From assembly GCA_016875195.1 (NCBI GenBank), contig VGRY01000010.1:1-64000 (forward strand): a DNA stretch of 64,000 bases. The letters run 5' to 3'. Numbering within the stretch: the first letter of the stretch is position 1; the number at the start of each line of letters is the position of its first letter. The translations under genes and the position numbers were made by a program. The stretch comes from Deltaproteobacteria bacterium. Its GTDB lineage: Bacteria > Desulfobacterota > BSN033 > UBA1163. Shown piece by piece: positions 24,896-32,460 of the stretch. The notes under the pieces were generated by a model. It worked only from the letters and a program-made list of their open reading frames with translations. It was not told the origin of the DNA and searched no databases.

Positions 24896-25298
24896 GTTCT
24901 GTCAAGACCTCGTGAACGAATTTTTCTGCAACGTCATTGACCTCTGATAAAGATTTTGCACCGAAAACCAACGGCCCTAACTTCGACGGCATGGCTAACA
25001 GCTTTGACCGGATAGTTTGAACGACCGCGCCCCAACGTTTCATTGCTTCTTCTGTGTCAATCAGTTTCCCCCGCGCTATTTCCAGTTCCAATTCTTTTTT
25101 ATCGGCTTGAATTTTTATTAACCTTGTCCGCTCTTCTGTTAAATCGGTCTTATCACTCGCTGTCTTTAAGTGCCGGATATACGCCGCCGTGATCTGTTTT
25201 GGTTCGCCGGTCTTTGGCAAAATTCCCATTGCCGTCAATCTTGAAACGTGACGCTCTGTAATACAGAGTGCCTCTGATTTATCTTTTATTGTCCACAC
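24768..25298 (-). CDS. Terminase small subunit (Nu1-like)
   Basis: The 176-residue protein begins with a short DNA-binding HTH (ALCITERHVSRLTAMGILPK) and continues with a coiled-coil (LIKIQADKKELELEIARGKL) and IDTEEAMKRWGAVVQTIRSK, the layout of Nu1-like small terminases that recognise packaging sites. It directly precedes the large subunit. The 134-bp gap before it (25299-25432) contains no gene. Confidence 0.75.
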   Translation of the reverse strand: MWTIKDKSEALCITERHVSRLTAMGILPKTGEPKQITAAYIRHLKTASDKTDLTEERTRLIKIQADKKELELEIARGKLIDTEEAMKRWGAVVQTIRSKLLAMPSKLGPLVFGAKSLSEVNDVAEKFVHEVLTELANPNLKKHRSRNQRDMRDVEAAVKTHGRRVGRQAKSVKRGK

Positions 25299-25432
25299 AT
25301 TTTCCCCCGACTGACATTGAAAAATTTAGGCCCAACGCTGACGAAATGATGCGACCTTCGGATGACCCGCATGAAACAGACAGGAAGGACCCGCTAAAGC
25401 CCGCTCTCCCTTGTCTATCAACGCTTTCCCGT

Positions 25433-25963
25433 TCATCGCTTAAAAACTCTTTTTTTAATTTCTTCTGGAAATAATTTTTGCATTGATTCGTTGATACGCT
25501 TCTGAACCTTGTCCATAATGTTGTCCAGCTTTACAATCTCGGTCACGGCTGGCCCTGCCATGTGTTTAATCGGAAATCGCTTCTCTGTTTTTCTTCTGAA
25601 AACTTTCCCCCCAAACTTCCGAATGATAAACGCCGACGGATAAACAGAAGCGCCACTCTTCCGAACGTGTGCAACGACGCCTGTCGCGGTCTGTCTTGCT
25701 CGGAAATAAGCCAAACTCAATTTTTTTCTTGCAATTCTGATTTTAGTTTCAAGCGCGGTCTGTGTCGTCCGCTGGACTTCGGTCACGTCCCTGACATCTT
25801 TGGGTTTGATGTTGTAGTTATCGCTCACGGCCTTGACTATCTCCTGTTTTCCCTGTGTGGCGCTCCTGTCAAGTGTCGAACGGATCGCCGCCTTGACCTT
25901 CTTACTGTCGAATTGTTCCAGCGCTTCTTTGACGCCCTTCAATTCAAAACTCGGTTTAATCAT
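25433..25963 (-). CDS. Phage minor tail protein Z-like (GPZ)
   Basis: The 176-residue basic protein has the layout of lambda gpZ: an N-terminal FELKGVKEALEQFDSKKVKA, an Arg/Lys-rich middle and the closing RFPIKHMAGPAVTEIV segment comparable to the YPIDVVKIPMA region of gpZ. gpZ acts in tail completion and DNA positioning. Here it lies upstream of the terminase genes rather than in a tail cluster, and no other tail gene is present. GGAGG is five bases before the ATG. Confidence 0.65.
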   Translation of the reverse strand: MIKPSFELKGVKEALEQFDSKKVKAAIRSTLDRSATQGKQEIVKAVSDNYNIKPKDVRDVTEVQRTTQTALETKIRIARKKLSLAYFRARQTATGVVAHVRKSGASVYPSAFIIRKFGGKVFRRKTEKRFPIKHMAGPAVTEIVKLDNIMDKVQKRINESMQKLFPEEIKKRVFKR

Positions 25964-25975
25964 TTTGCCTCCGAT

Positions 25976-26173
25976 CTATGCCCATGCCCGCGGCCTTGTG
26001 TGTGCCGCCCTGACAATCCGGCAAATAAGAAAATTTATTCCTTCGATCTCTTCGTCTGAATCAGCCGATAACATGGCCTCGTTTATTTTCTCATCGAAGT
26101 CCAAAAGTCCGTTTGCCCCTCGGTCTAAAGAATCAAAAGCCCTCTGAATGAGTATCGCGGTTTTTTTATTCAT
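25976..26173 (-). CDS. Small element protein, function unknown
   Basis: The 65-residue acidic protein (IQRAFDSLDRGANGLLDFDE, INEAMLSADSDEEIEGINFL) starts in an ATGA overlap with the replication-type gene and ends 13 bases before the minor-tail-Z start. No family recognised. Tight coupling on both sides supports it as a real gene. Confidence 0.55.
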   Translation of the reverse strand: MNKKTAILIQRAFDSLDRGANGLLDFDEKINEAMLSADSDEEIEGINFLICRIVRAAHTRPRAWA

Positions 26174-27000
26174 TTGACCCCCAACATTTTCTTTTGCTCA
26201 TTGAGAAGCCGCCGGCGCTCGGCTTCATCTTCTCCGTTGTCGCTGTGCCTTTTAATGCCCATAGCACGGAGAAGTTTCTCTGCATTCAGTTTTTGATTTC
26301 CACTTAAAGGCGGGTTTGATGTTTGGATTTGGGTTTCAGGTTTTGAAGAAAAAGAAAAATTTGAGAAAACGACATTCTCTTCATTCTTTAAATTCTTTTC
26401 TTTTAATTCTTTAAAAGACTTTTCTTTAGTGTCGGAAAAATTTTGGTTCGCTGTCGGTTCGCTGTCGGTTCGCTGTCGGTTTAGGCTGTCGGAATGGAAA
26501 ATTTCGGAATCAGTAACATCTGAAAATTTAAAACTGTTTTTTGAAATTTTGGGTTGTCGGTTTAGGATGCCGGAATTTCGGGGTTTTTCTTTTGGCGACC
26601 CCTTACTCTTCGGTTTTAGGCTGTCGGTTCGCTGTCGGATTTGAAAATCTTCCTTCTGGTAAATGTCCCAATTCGTTATTGAAATCAAACTTTTTAGGTT
26701 GTCGGATAAAATTTCAATATTTCCCATCTCCGACAACTTTAAAATGCGACCCCAAACAGAAGAGGGTTTCATTCTCAATCGTCTTGCGGCGTCAAGGCGT
26801 CCGAATACAAATTGACCGGCGGAAAGTTTCACCTCTGTCACTCCCTTGCCGCATTTCACGGCTTCCCATCGTTCGGAGTGTGAGGCGCGCATTAAGCACC
26901 ACGTCCAGACCTTCCAAAGCGACGCGTCTTGAAAAACTTGGGATTCAAGCGATTGACGCCAAAGTTTGACCCATCCGCCGCCGTGATTTTCGTTAGCCAT
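26170..27000 (-). CDS. Phage replication-type protein with N-terminal winged helix
   Basis: About 276 residues. The N-terminal 115 residues (WVKLWRQSLESQVFQDASLW, then KVWTWCLMRASH, LSAGQFVFGRLDAARRLRMK, SSVWGRILKLSEMGNIEI) resemble the replication-initiator/DnaD-like winged-helix domains found in phage replication proteins. The rest is polar and low-complexity, encoded by repeats (RQRTDS). No helicase or primase motif is seen. ATG 27000 after a GGAG site is preferred to 27033. The repeats inside may be an origin, as in lambda O. Confidence 0.6.
   Translation of the reverse strand: MANENHGGGWVKLWRQSLESQVFQDASLWKVWTWCLMRASHSERWEAVKCGKGVTEVKLSAGQFVFGRLDAARRLRMKPSSVWGRILKLSEMGNIEILSDNLKSLISITNWDIYQKEDFQIRQRTDSLKPKSKGSPKEKPRNSGILNRQPKISKNSFKFSDVTDSEIFHSDSLNRQRTDSEPTANQNFSDTKEKSFKELKEKNLKNEENVVFSNFSFSSKPETQIQTSNPPLSGNQKLNAEKLLRAMGIKRHSDNGEDEAERRRLLNEQKKMLGVK
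26445..26705. repeat. Iteron-like GTCGG repeats within the replication-type gene
   Basis: Three exact tandem copies of the 11-mer GGTTCGCTGTC start at 26445, 26456 and 26467. Looser copies ending TGTCGG or TGCCGG follow at about 26482, 26551, 26562, 26612, 26628 and 26696. Direct repeats inside an initiator gene are a known arrangement for phage origins. Confidence 0.55.
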
Positions 27001-27005
27001 CGGCT

Positions 27006-27227
27006 TTACTCCGCCAACCGGCCTTCCAGCCATTTTATGACGCTCTGGACGGGATAGCCGATCTTTCGGCCTATACGAAAGCGACCCTCCGGCCCCGCGC
27101 CTTGACTGTCCATATTGGCAAGGGTTTTTGAATCAATAAGCCCGCCGGAGAAGTTTCTGACTTCGGTTCGGGCAACGAACGGAGAAGGCCACGTTTTTGC
27201 TAAAATTGAGAAATCAGGTTTTGACAT
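27006..27227 (-). CDS. Small HTH protein (AlpA/excisionase-like)
   Basis: The 73-residue protein ends with FRIGRKIGYPVQSVIKWLEG, the hallmark wing and helix of AlpA-like DNA-binding proteins, after an IDSKTLANMD helix. GGAGG lies six bases before the ATG. Its 3' end abuts the replication-type gene. Likely a regulator or recombination directionality factor. Confidence 0.65.
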   Translation of the reverse strand: MSKPDFSILAKTWPSPFVARTEVRNFSGGLIDSKTLANMDSQGAGPEGRFRIGRKIGYPVQSVIKWLEGRLAE

Positions 27228-27286
27228 TAGGCACCTCCAATATTGTTTTGGAGATACCGTAACATTTGGGAAGGATAGGAAAGCGA

Positions 27287-28204
27287 CTAAACTGGCTTAT
27301 TTTTTCGGTGGGTTTTAACGTAGTTTTTAAACTGGCTAAAAGTGATTCTTTTATCTTTCATGGTTTGAACTTTTTTTAATTTTCCAACGCTGTTAAAAGT
27401 TCTAATCGTCATCAAATTCTCTGTTTCATCATCGTCTGTTTCATCCCTATCGAAAAATAAATCAGAATTTATCGTTTCGAAATGTTCGTCGCCGAAATAT
27501 CTTTTTTTCAAATATTCCCACATTCCCAACGCCGTTTTTTGCCTTGCTTCCCGTTCGGCTTTCTTTATGGCCTCAAAGACAGCGGGGATTTTTTGGCGCA
27601 TCTTTCCACCCTTTGCCCCTGCCTTTTTTGAGTGACCCTTCAGTTTTAACTTCTGAATTATTTCAGACTCCTTCAAAAATGCTTCTGCAAGCAAAAGGTT
27701 TTTTAAAATCTCTCGCTCGCTGTAATCACCATCTTTCGTTAAAACTGCCTCCAGACAATCCCACGCAAGGTAAATCGAAAAGACTGCAAGCATTTTGAAA
27801 TCTTCAACCTCTTTTGCCCCCTCAAACGTTCGCCCATAATCCCGCGCATGAAATAGAATCTCCGAATGTCTGATTTGATCCGGATCCGCGGGATTGAAGA
27901 TTTGAGAGGCTCCAAAAATATCAAGGACGTGCCAAAAAATCCCGCGCGCTGTTAGAAGTTCCCCCTCTGGATACCATGATACTTTTTCCGGCTTCGGCCA
28001 TGACCTTGAATCAGGTAAACCAAGATGATCCCCGACCCCCCAGACCGAACGGCCCCCACGGATGATTTTTAAGCATCTTAATTCAATAGGATCGCAATAA
28101 ATTTCTGGTTTGTCTGTCTTTAAAAAGTTAAAAGGAATTGACCCAAACAGCGGACACCACGGAGAGTTATTTTCAAACCATTTTCTGATAGCCATGTCAA
28201 CCAT
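27287..28204 (-). CDS. Orphan 305-residue element protein
   Basis: This is the second gene of the element after the integrase and the largest with no recognisable family. The N-terminal half is rich in aromatic residues (WFENNSPWCPLFGSIPFNFL, WGVGDHLGLPDSRSWPKPEK). The centre is helical (EILKNLLLAEAFLKESEIIQ), followed by a Lys-rich segment GHSKKAGAKGGKMRQKIP and an acidic stretch FFDRDETDDDETEN. No transmembrane segment or catalytic motif stands out. Position suggests accessory cargo, replication or regulation. GGGGG lies five bases before the ATG. Confidence 0.7.
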   Translation of the reverse strand: MVDMAIRKWFENNSPWCPLFGSIPFNFLKTDKPEIYCDPIELRCLKIIRGGRSVWGVGDHLGLPDSRSWPKPEKVSWYPEGELLTARGIFWHVLDIFGASQIFNPADPDQIRHSEILFHARDYGRTFEGAKEVEDFKMLAVFSIYLAWDCLEAVLTKDGDYSEREILKNLLLAEAFLKESEIIQKLKLKGHSKKAGAKGGKMRQKIPAVFEAIKKAEREARQKTALGMWEYLKKRYFGDEHFETINSDLFFDRDETDDDETENLMTIRTFNSVGKLKKVQTMKDKRITFSQFKNYVKTHRKNKPV

Positions 28205-28214
28205 AACTGCCCCC

Positions 28215-29423
28215 TTATTTTCTCAACTCAATGACATTGGTTTTTTCTTCTTTGGCCTCTGCTATGCCGTTTTCAAACCGTTTCATCGCGGTTTTTAAGC
28301 CCTCCGGCGATAAATGGGAATATCGTTCAGTCATCCCGATTGTGCCGTGTCCTAACAATTCCTTGACCGTGTAAAGGTCGGTCCCGCCTTGGACGTGCCA
28401 ACTTGCAAAACTGTGGCGCAAGGAGTGAAAGCAAACCTTTTGCCGCCGGTCTGCAAGCCCTCTATTCAACCCCACCGCGTCAACCGCGCTCTTAAATGTC
28501 TTTGGAATCTCTGTGAACGGTTCGCCGTCGCTGTTTGGGAAAACGACGTCCTCCGGCCCCCCACGGTTCATCTTCAAAAACATTTCCCTGACTTCGCCGG
28601 TCATATAAGCCGCCCGACTCTTCCCGCTCTTCCCGTCGGATACACGGATTAAACCCCGCTCTGTGTCAATGTGGCCCCATTTTAAGGCGAAAATTTCACC
28701 GGCCCTTAAGCCACTATGCAAACTTAAAAAAGCCATCCTGTAAACCTTGAAATCCCGTTTCTGTAAATCTTCAAGGAGTGCCGCCGCCTCATCATGGGTT
28801 AAAAACCGCTGTCGCCGGTTATCGAATTTCGGAATCTTGACTTGTTTAGTCGGTGAATCTTCAAAGACAACCCTGTCACGGCGCGCTTGATTCCAGATAG
28901 TTCTGACCGTTGTAAAAACGGCCTGAACGGTTCGCGGCGACCTTCCGGCGTCAATAAGATTTTTTTTGATTCGTTCAATAGCAATCGGTGTGATTTTTCC
29001 AAGCTCCATTGACTTTAAAACCGGAGAAATCCAAAGTTTGAAATGCTCCAATTCTTTTTTGTGTGACCCTGCCTTTTTGCTTGTCTGTGCGCTCGGATAA
29101 TACGACTTTTCAAAATACTCCCCGAACGTCAAGGCGTCTTTTTCGGTCTTTTGCTTTTTCTGTTTTTCCCGTTCTCTTTTCTCTTGAAGCGTTAAAGGTT
29201 TTCCTTCCCCTAACCGGAAGTTCTTTTTTAACTCTGCAAGCTCCGCCGCGGCCTTCTCTGCCGACCATTTTTCACTTGACCAGCCAATCCCCTCTTCATG
29301 GCGCTTGCCGTCCATCTGATAACGAATCGCAAAATAACGATCCATCGCGACCCCGCATCTTCTTGTTCCGTGTTCTCGAAACCTGACGCCCGGATACTTT
29401 GTCTTTTTCCATTTTCTCATCAT
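28215..29423 (-). CDS. int: Tyrosine recombinase / phage integrase
   Basis: About 402 residues. It contains an N-terminal arm-binding-like domain (TKYPGVRFREHGTRRCGVAM), a SAM-like core-binding domain at residues ~110-200, and a catalytic domain with all family residues: Arg in LHSGLRAGEIFALKWGH, Lys in VSDGKSGKSRAAY, HSLRHSFASWHV (HxxR), LLGHGTIGMTERYSHLSPE (His and the nucleophilic Tyr). It would catalyse integration at tRNA-Leu. The frame extends to 29543, but those 40 residues translate att-like repeats; ATG 29423 after a G-rich site is preferred. Confidence 0.95.
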   Translation of the reverse strand: MMRKWKKTKYPGVRFREHGTRRCGVAMDRYFAIRYQMDGKRHEEGIGWSSEKWSAEKAAAELAELKKNFRLGEGKPLTLQEKREREKQKKQKTEKDALTFGEYFEKSYYPSAQTSKKAGSHKKELEHFKLWISPVLKSMELGKITPIAIERIKKNLIDAGRSPRTVQAVFTTVRTIWNQARRDRVVFEDSPTKQVKIPKFDNRRQRFLTHDEAAALLEDLQKRDFKVYRMAFLSLHSGLRAGEIFALKWGHIDTERGLIRVSDGKSGKSRAAYMTGEVREMFLKMNRGGPEDVVFPNSDGEPFTEIPKTFKSAVDAVGLNRGLADRRQKVCFHSLRHSFASWHVQGGTDLYTVKELLGHGTIGMTERYSHLSPEGLKTAMKRFENGIAEAKEEKTNVIELRK

Positions 29424-29442
29424 AAGGCCCCCTTTCGGGATA

Positions 29443-29520
29443 AAAATCCCTCGGTAAAAACGGGGACTGGACAGTCCCCGTTTAGTCCCAAAAAAAATCC
29501 CTCGGTAAAATCCCTCGGTA
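29443..29520. repeat. Three extra copies of the att core upstream of the integrase
   Basis: AAAATCCCTCGGTA occurs at 29443-29456, 29494-29507 and 29507-29520, in the same orientation as AAAATCCCTCGGTG in tRNA-Leu (20190-20203) and attR (29668-29681). Between the first and second lies a palindrome, AAACGGGGACTG GA CAGTCCCCGTTT (29458-29483). Confidence 0.85.
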
Positions 29521-29546
29521 TCCAGTCCCCACTCTGTCCCCACTTT
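29472..29546. other. Candidate integrase arm-type sites, right end
   Basis: Two paired AGTCCC(C) blocks at 29472-29494 and 29523-29546 match the left-end block at 20313-20336 in sequence and orientation. Confidence 0.55.
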
Positions 29547-29662
29547 TTAAAAGAAATGAAGGGTTTTGTTGTGACGCTATGGGAAAAATAATAACACGGA
29601 AGTTTTTGAAATGTCAAGGGAAAAGTTATTTTGCAGGAAATTATAGGAAAGGTTATAGAAAA

Positions 29663-29721
29663 GACTTAAAATCCCTCGGTGGTCCCCCACCGTGCCGGTT
29701 CAAGTCCGGCCCTAGGCACCA
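29663..29721 (+). other. attR: duplicated 3' end of tRNA-Leu
   Basis: This 59-base copy of the tRNA 3' part differs at the variable arm (TCC for TAA context, two bases) and once in the acceptor (CCCTAGG for CCCCAGG). It lacks the 5' half and is not a functional tRNA. Confidence 0.93.
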
Positions 29722-29725
29722 AAAA

Positions 29726-29764
29726 AAGAAGAGGTTGAGAAATCATCTCAACCTCTTCTTTTTT
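29726..29764 (+). terminator. Displaced original terminator of tRNA-Leu
   Basis: AAGAAGAGGTTGAGA pairs with TCTCAACCTCTTCTT around AATCA and is followed by T. It sits directly after attR, where the tRNA ended before the element integrated. Confidence 0.85.
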
Positions 29765-29788
29765 ACAGGTCTAAAATCTTGAAAGCAT

Positions 29789-30139
29789 TCAAAGGGTTGT
29801 GGGGTCGATTTTCCATACTCCGGATTTTAATGTTATTTTCTCGGGGTTGGATTCCCATGGCCAGAGGGTGGCATAGGTTACCCATTCATCCTCCTGTTTG
29901 TAAAAGAAGAATTGTCCTGGCCAGAGGCCTCCGATGGAATCGGCCAATTTTTGAATGATGGGCGGTAAGGTAATTTCTTTACCAGGGGTCTCTACTTCTG
30001 TACCAAAATATTTTCTTAGTAGAGGGTTGAGTAATCCAAGGTCACTTTTTTGAAAAACGGCTTCAAGATAGTCTAATCCTTGCGAATTTGGCCTGATTTC
30101 CATCCGGAGTGTACTCTTAATCTCTTCGATCAAGTTCAT
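29789..30139 (-). CDS. Hypothetical protein
   Basis: The 116-residue protein has no recognised family. It has an amphipathic N-terminal half (LDYLEAVFQKSDLGLLNPLL) and an aromatic C-terminal half (WPGQFFFYKQEDEWVTYATL, then WPWESNPEKITLK). It is convergent with the tRNA-side terminator and divergent from the acyl-CoA dehydrogenase gene. No signal peptide. Confidence 0.65.
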   Translation of the reverse strand: MNLIEEIKSTLRMEIRPNSQGLDYLEAVFQKSDLGLLNPLLRKYFGTEVETPGKEITLPPIIQKLADSIGGLWPGQFFFYKQEDEWVTYATLWPWESNPEKITLKSGVWKIDPTTL

Positions 30140-30227
30140 CTCTTACTCCTCGGTAAATTTTTTACTCTCATTGATATTTTACTATTATGCTTTTATGATA
30201 TTCAAGAAAAATAAAATCTAAGTTGAG

Positions 30228-31388
30228 GTGGCGGATTTGGATTTTAACCTTTTACCCAAGCAGAGACAGATCAGACGCATGGCACGGGAGTTTGCAAAGG
30301 CTGAACTGGCTCCCATTGCGCATGAGATTGACGACGAGGGTCGTTTCCCATGGGAAGCGGTTGAGAAGATGGGGCCTCTCAATTTTTTTGGCATGCAGGC
30401 CCCGAGGCAGTATGGCGGAGCCGGGACAGACTCGATCTCCTATTGCCTGGTGATTGAAGAGATTTCGCGGGTCTGTGGAGCCATGGGATTGACCATTGCT
30501 GTGCATAACAGTGTGGTGGTCTATCCATTAAGCCAATTCGGTGACGATGAGCAGAAGGCGAAGTTCCTTCCCCCTCTGACCGCTGGCCAAAAGATAGGTT
30601 CTTTCTGTTTAACTGAACCCAATGCCGGGTCGGATGCCATGTCAATTGAATCAACGGCAATCGGTGAGGGTGACTCTTACATTGTCAATGCGAATAAGAT
30701 CTTTGTCACCAATGGAGGGGTGGCTGACACCCTGGTCATTTTTACTTCGGTCAAACCAGGGGATGTTAAGAAAGGTTTCAGTGCAATCATCGTAGAGCGA
30801 GGTATCCCAGGATTTGAGGTGGGGCTTCTTGAAAATAATTCCGGGATGCGCGCCAATCCAGTCTGCTCCATTATTCTGACAGATTGCCGGGTGCCGAAGG
30901 CCAATCTGCTCGGCAAAGAAGGCGATGGATTTAAAGTTGCGATGGGAGCTCTGGATACCGGACGGATCGGTATTGCGGCGCAAGCAGTGGGAATAGGGCA
31001 GGGATCCCTGGATGTTTCTCTAAAGTATGCAAAAGAACGAATTCAATTCAAAACCCCTTTGGCCCGGCACCAGGCCATTCAGATGATGCTTGCTGACATG
31101 GGCACCATGGTGGAGGCAGCGCGACTGTTGACCTTACAAGCAGCCCATATTAAGGATCAGGGAGGTGACCTGTCCTGTCCTTCAGCCATGGCTAAGCTCT
31201 TTGCAGGGCGAATGGCCTCGAAAGTGGCCTCGATGGGAGTTCAGATCCATGGAGGGTATGGTTACAGCAAGGACTATCCGATCGAACGATATTTCCGGGA
31301 TGCCCGTGTGACCGAGATCTATGAAGGGACCAATGAGATTCAACAGATCGTCATCGCCCGGGAGCTGTTAAAAAGGGAAGTAGATTGA
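30228..31388 (+). CDS. Acyl-CoA dehydrogenase
   Basis: The 386-residue flavoenzyme oxidises acyl-CoA to trans-2-enoyl-CoA and passes electrons to ETF. Family signatures are present: GSFCLTEPNAGSDAMS (FAD/substrate loop), FVTNGGVADTLVIF, the catalytic-region YEGTNEIQQIVIARELL with its Glu, and GGYGYSKDYPIERYFRDARV. It starts with GTG at 30228; no strong SD is seen. EtfB and EtfA follow after a 277-bp gap holding a palindromic repeat, so they are probably partners. The acyl chain specificity is not predictable. Confidence 0.94.
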   Translation: MADLDFNLLPKQRQIRRMAREFAKAELAPIAHEIDDEGRFPWEAVEKMGPLNFFGMQAPRQYGGAGTDSISYCLVIEEISRVCGAMGLTIAVHNSVVVYPLSQFGDDEQKAKFLPPLTAGQKIGSFCLTEPNAGSDAMSIESTAIGEGDSYIVNANKIFVTNGGVADTLVIFTSVKPGDVKKGFSAIIVERGIPGFEVGLLENNSGMRANPVCSIILTDCRVPKANLLGKEGDGFKVAMGALDTGRIGIAAQAVGIGQGSLDVSLKYAKERIQFKTPLARHQAIQMMLADMGTMVEAARLLTLQAAHIKDQGGDLSCPSAMAKLFAGRMASKVASMGVQIHGGYGYSKDYPIERYFRDARVTEIYEGTNEIQQIVIARELLKREVD

Positions 31389-31471
31389 ATTTTGTAAACA
31401 ATAGGAGACATGAGGTCTGAGGTAGTACGAAAGGTCGATCGTCAGAGTGTGTTAATAAGTGCACCCTGTCT

Positions 31472-31585
31472 GTCATGCCGGACTTGAGGAGCTTGCCCCG
31501 TGCTTGATACGGGGGCATCCAGAACGACCTGAAATTACTGGATTCCGGTCGTTGCGACTCGAAACCGAGCTTTCGCCGGAATGAC
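31472..31585. repeat. GTCATGCCGG/CCGGAATGAC palindromic intergenic repeat
   Basis: The ends GTCATGCCGG and CCGGAATGAC are inverted, and inner words (TGGATTCCGG, CATCCAGAACGACC) belong to the same imperfect palindrome. It occupies most of the 277-bp gap between the acyl-CoA dehydrogenase and etfB; the rest of the gap shows nothing recognisable. Confidence 0.65.
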
Positions 31586-31665
31586 AATCCTATTGGAAAT
31601 TGTTAGTTTATGGAAAAAGTCTGGTTAGAAACCAAGCCAAAGGATAGGTTGGCCCAGAGGCGGGA

Positions 31666-32451
31666 ATGAATGTCATCGTATGCATCAAACAGGTGATGGC
31701 TGGGGATCAGATGAGGTTTGATCCCCGCACCCATCGCCTCATGCGTTCATTGAAATCCTCACGGATGAATTCCTTTGATCTTTACCCCTTGGCCATGGCC
31801 GTTCATCTCAAAAAGGAATACTCCGGCACGATCACCGTTCTCACAATGGGCCCTGAGATCAGCAAGGAGGTGCTGTGGGAGGCTTTGGCCATAGGTGCAG
31901 ACCGGACGGTACTGCTTTCCGATGCGCGGTTTTCTGCAAGTGATACTCTATCCACCTCTTATGTCCTGGGCATGGGGATCCGAAAAATTGGCAAGTATGA
32001 CCTGATTCTTTCTGGCATGCGCACAACAGATAGCGGGACTGCACAGGTTGGCCCTCAGCTGGCTGAGGAACTTGGAATTCCACATCTCACCGGCGTAGAG
32101 AAGGTTGAGAGAGAGCAAAATCGATTTCTTGTTGAACGCATGATCGATGGGTTCAGAGAAAAGGCGGCCATTACTCCACCTGCGCTGCTCACTATCTCAC
32201 CGGCAATTGGATTGCACACTCCAAGCTTAGTCGATATTGAGGATGCCTTTACCCGGACACCCATTGAGAGATGGAATTTAGAGGACTTAAAAGCTGATCC
32301 GACGAGGGTAGGGCATGAGGGATCCGGTACATGGGTCGAGGAGTTGATCCCCATCACCAAACAGAAGTCCTGCGATTTCATCGAAGGAGAGCCCCGACAG
32401 CAGGCCAAAGCGCTATTAGAAAAGTTAACAGAAAAGAATCTATTGTCATAG
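31666..32451 (+). CDS. etfB: Electron transfer flavoprotein beta subunit
   Basis: The 261-residue protein has the EtfB pattern: MNVIVCIKQVMAGD at the start, ITVLTMGPEISKEVLWEALA, and the nucleotide-binding DSGTAQVGPQLAEELGIPH. The loop GADRTVLLSDARFSASDTLS resembles sequences in electron-bifurcating ETFs, but this cannot be decided by eye. It forms a heterodimer with the EtfA domain encoded ten bases downstream and takes electrons from the acyl-CoA dehydrogenase. Confidence 0.93.
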   Translation: MNVIVCIKQVMAGDQMRFDPRTHRLMRSLKSSRMNSFDLYPLAMAVHLKKEYSGTITVLTMGPEISKEVLWEALAIGADRTVLLSDARFSASDTLSTSYVLGMGIRKIGKYDLILSGMRTTDSGTAQVGPQLAEELGIPHLTGVEKVEREQNRFLVERMIDGFREKAAITPPALLTISPAIGLHTPSLVDIEDAFTRTPIERWNLEDLKADPTRVGHEGSGTWVEELIPITKQKSCDFIEGEPRQQAKALLEKLTEKNLLS

Positions 32452-32460
32452 AGCCAGGCT

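Larger units (their letters stand above)
20185..29721. mobile_element. Compact integrative element / satellite-like prophage in tRNA-Leu
   Basis: The 59-bp direct repeats at 20185-20243 (attL, within the intact tRNA) and 29663-29721 (attR) match at 56 of 59 positions and bracket about 9.4 kb. A tyrosine integrase sits just inside attR. About 19 genes, all on the minus strand, follow with stop/start overlaps: integrase, a 305-residue orphan, a small HTH protein, a replication-type protein, a 65-residue protein, minor tail protein Z, terminase small and large subunits, a 61-residue protein, four module proteins, a bS21-like protein, two small HTH proteins, a Cys-cluster protein and a final 66-residue protein. 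No portal, protease, capsid, tube or lysis gene is recognised. No gene is visibly broken, which argues against simple decay. Confidence 0.9.

Noticed and set aside
26429-26969. Plus-strand frames with repeated CRFAVG/LSVRCR
   Set aside because: They are shadows of the repeats in the minus-strand replication-type gene.
29424-29543. 40-residue N-terminal extension of the integrase
   Set aside because: It translates the att-core repeats; the repeated residues (FYRGIF) follow from the DNA repeats, and ATG 29423 has a better start context.
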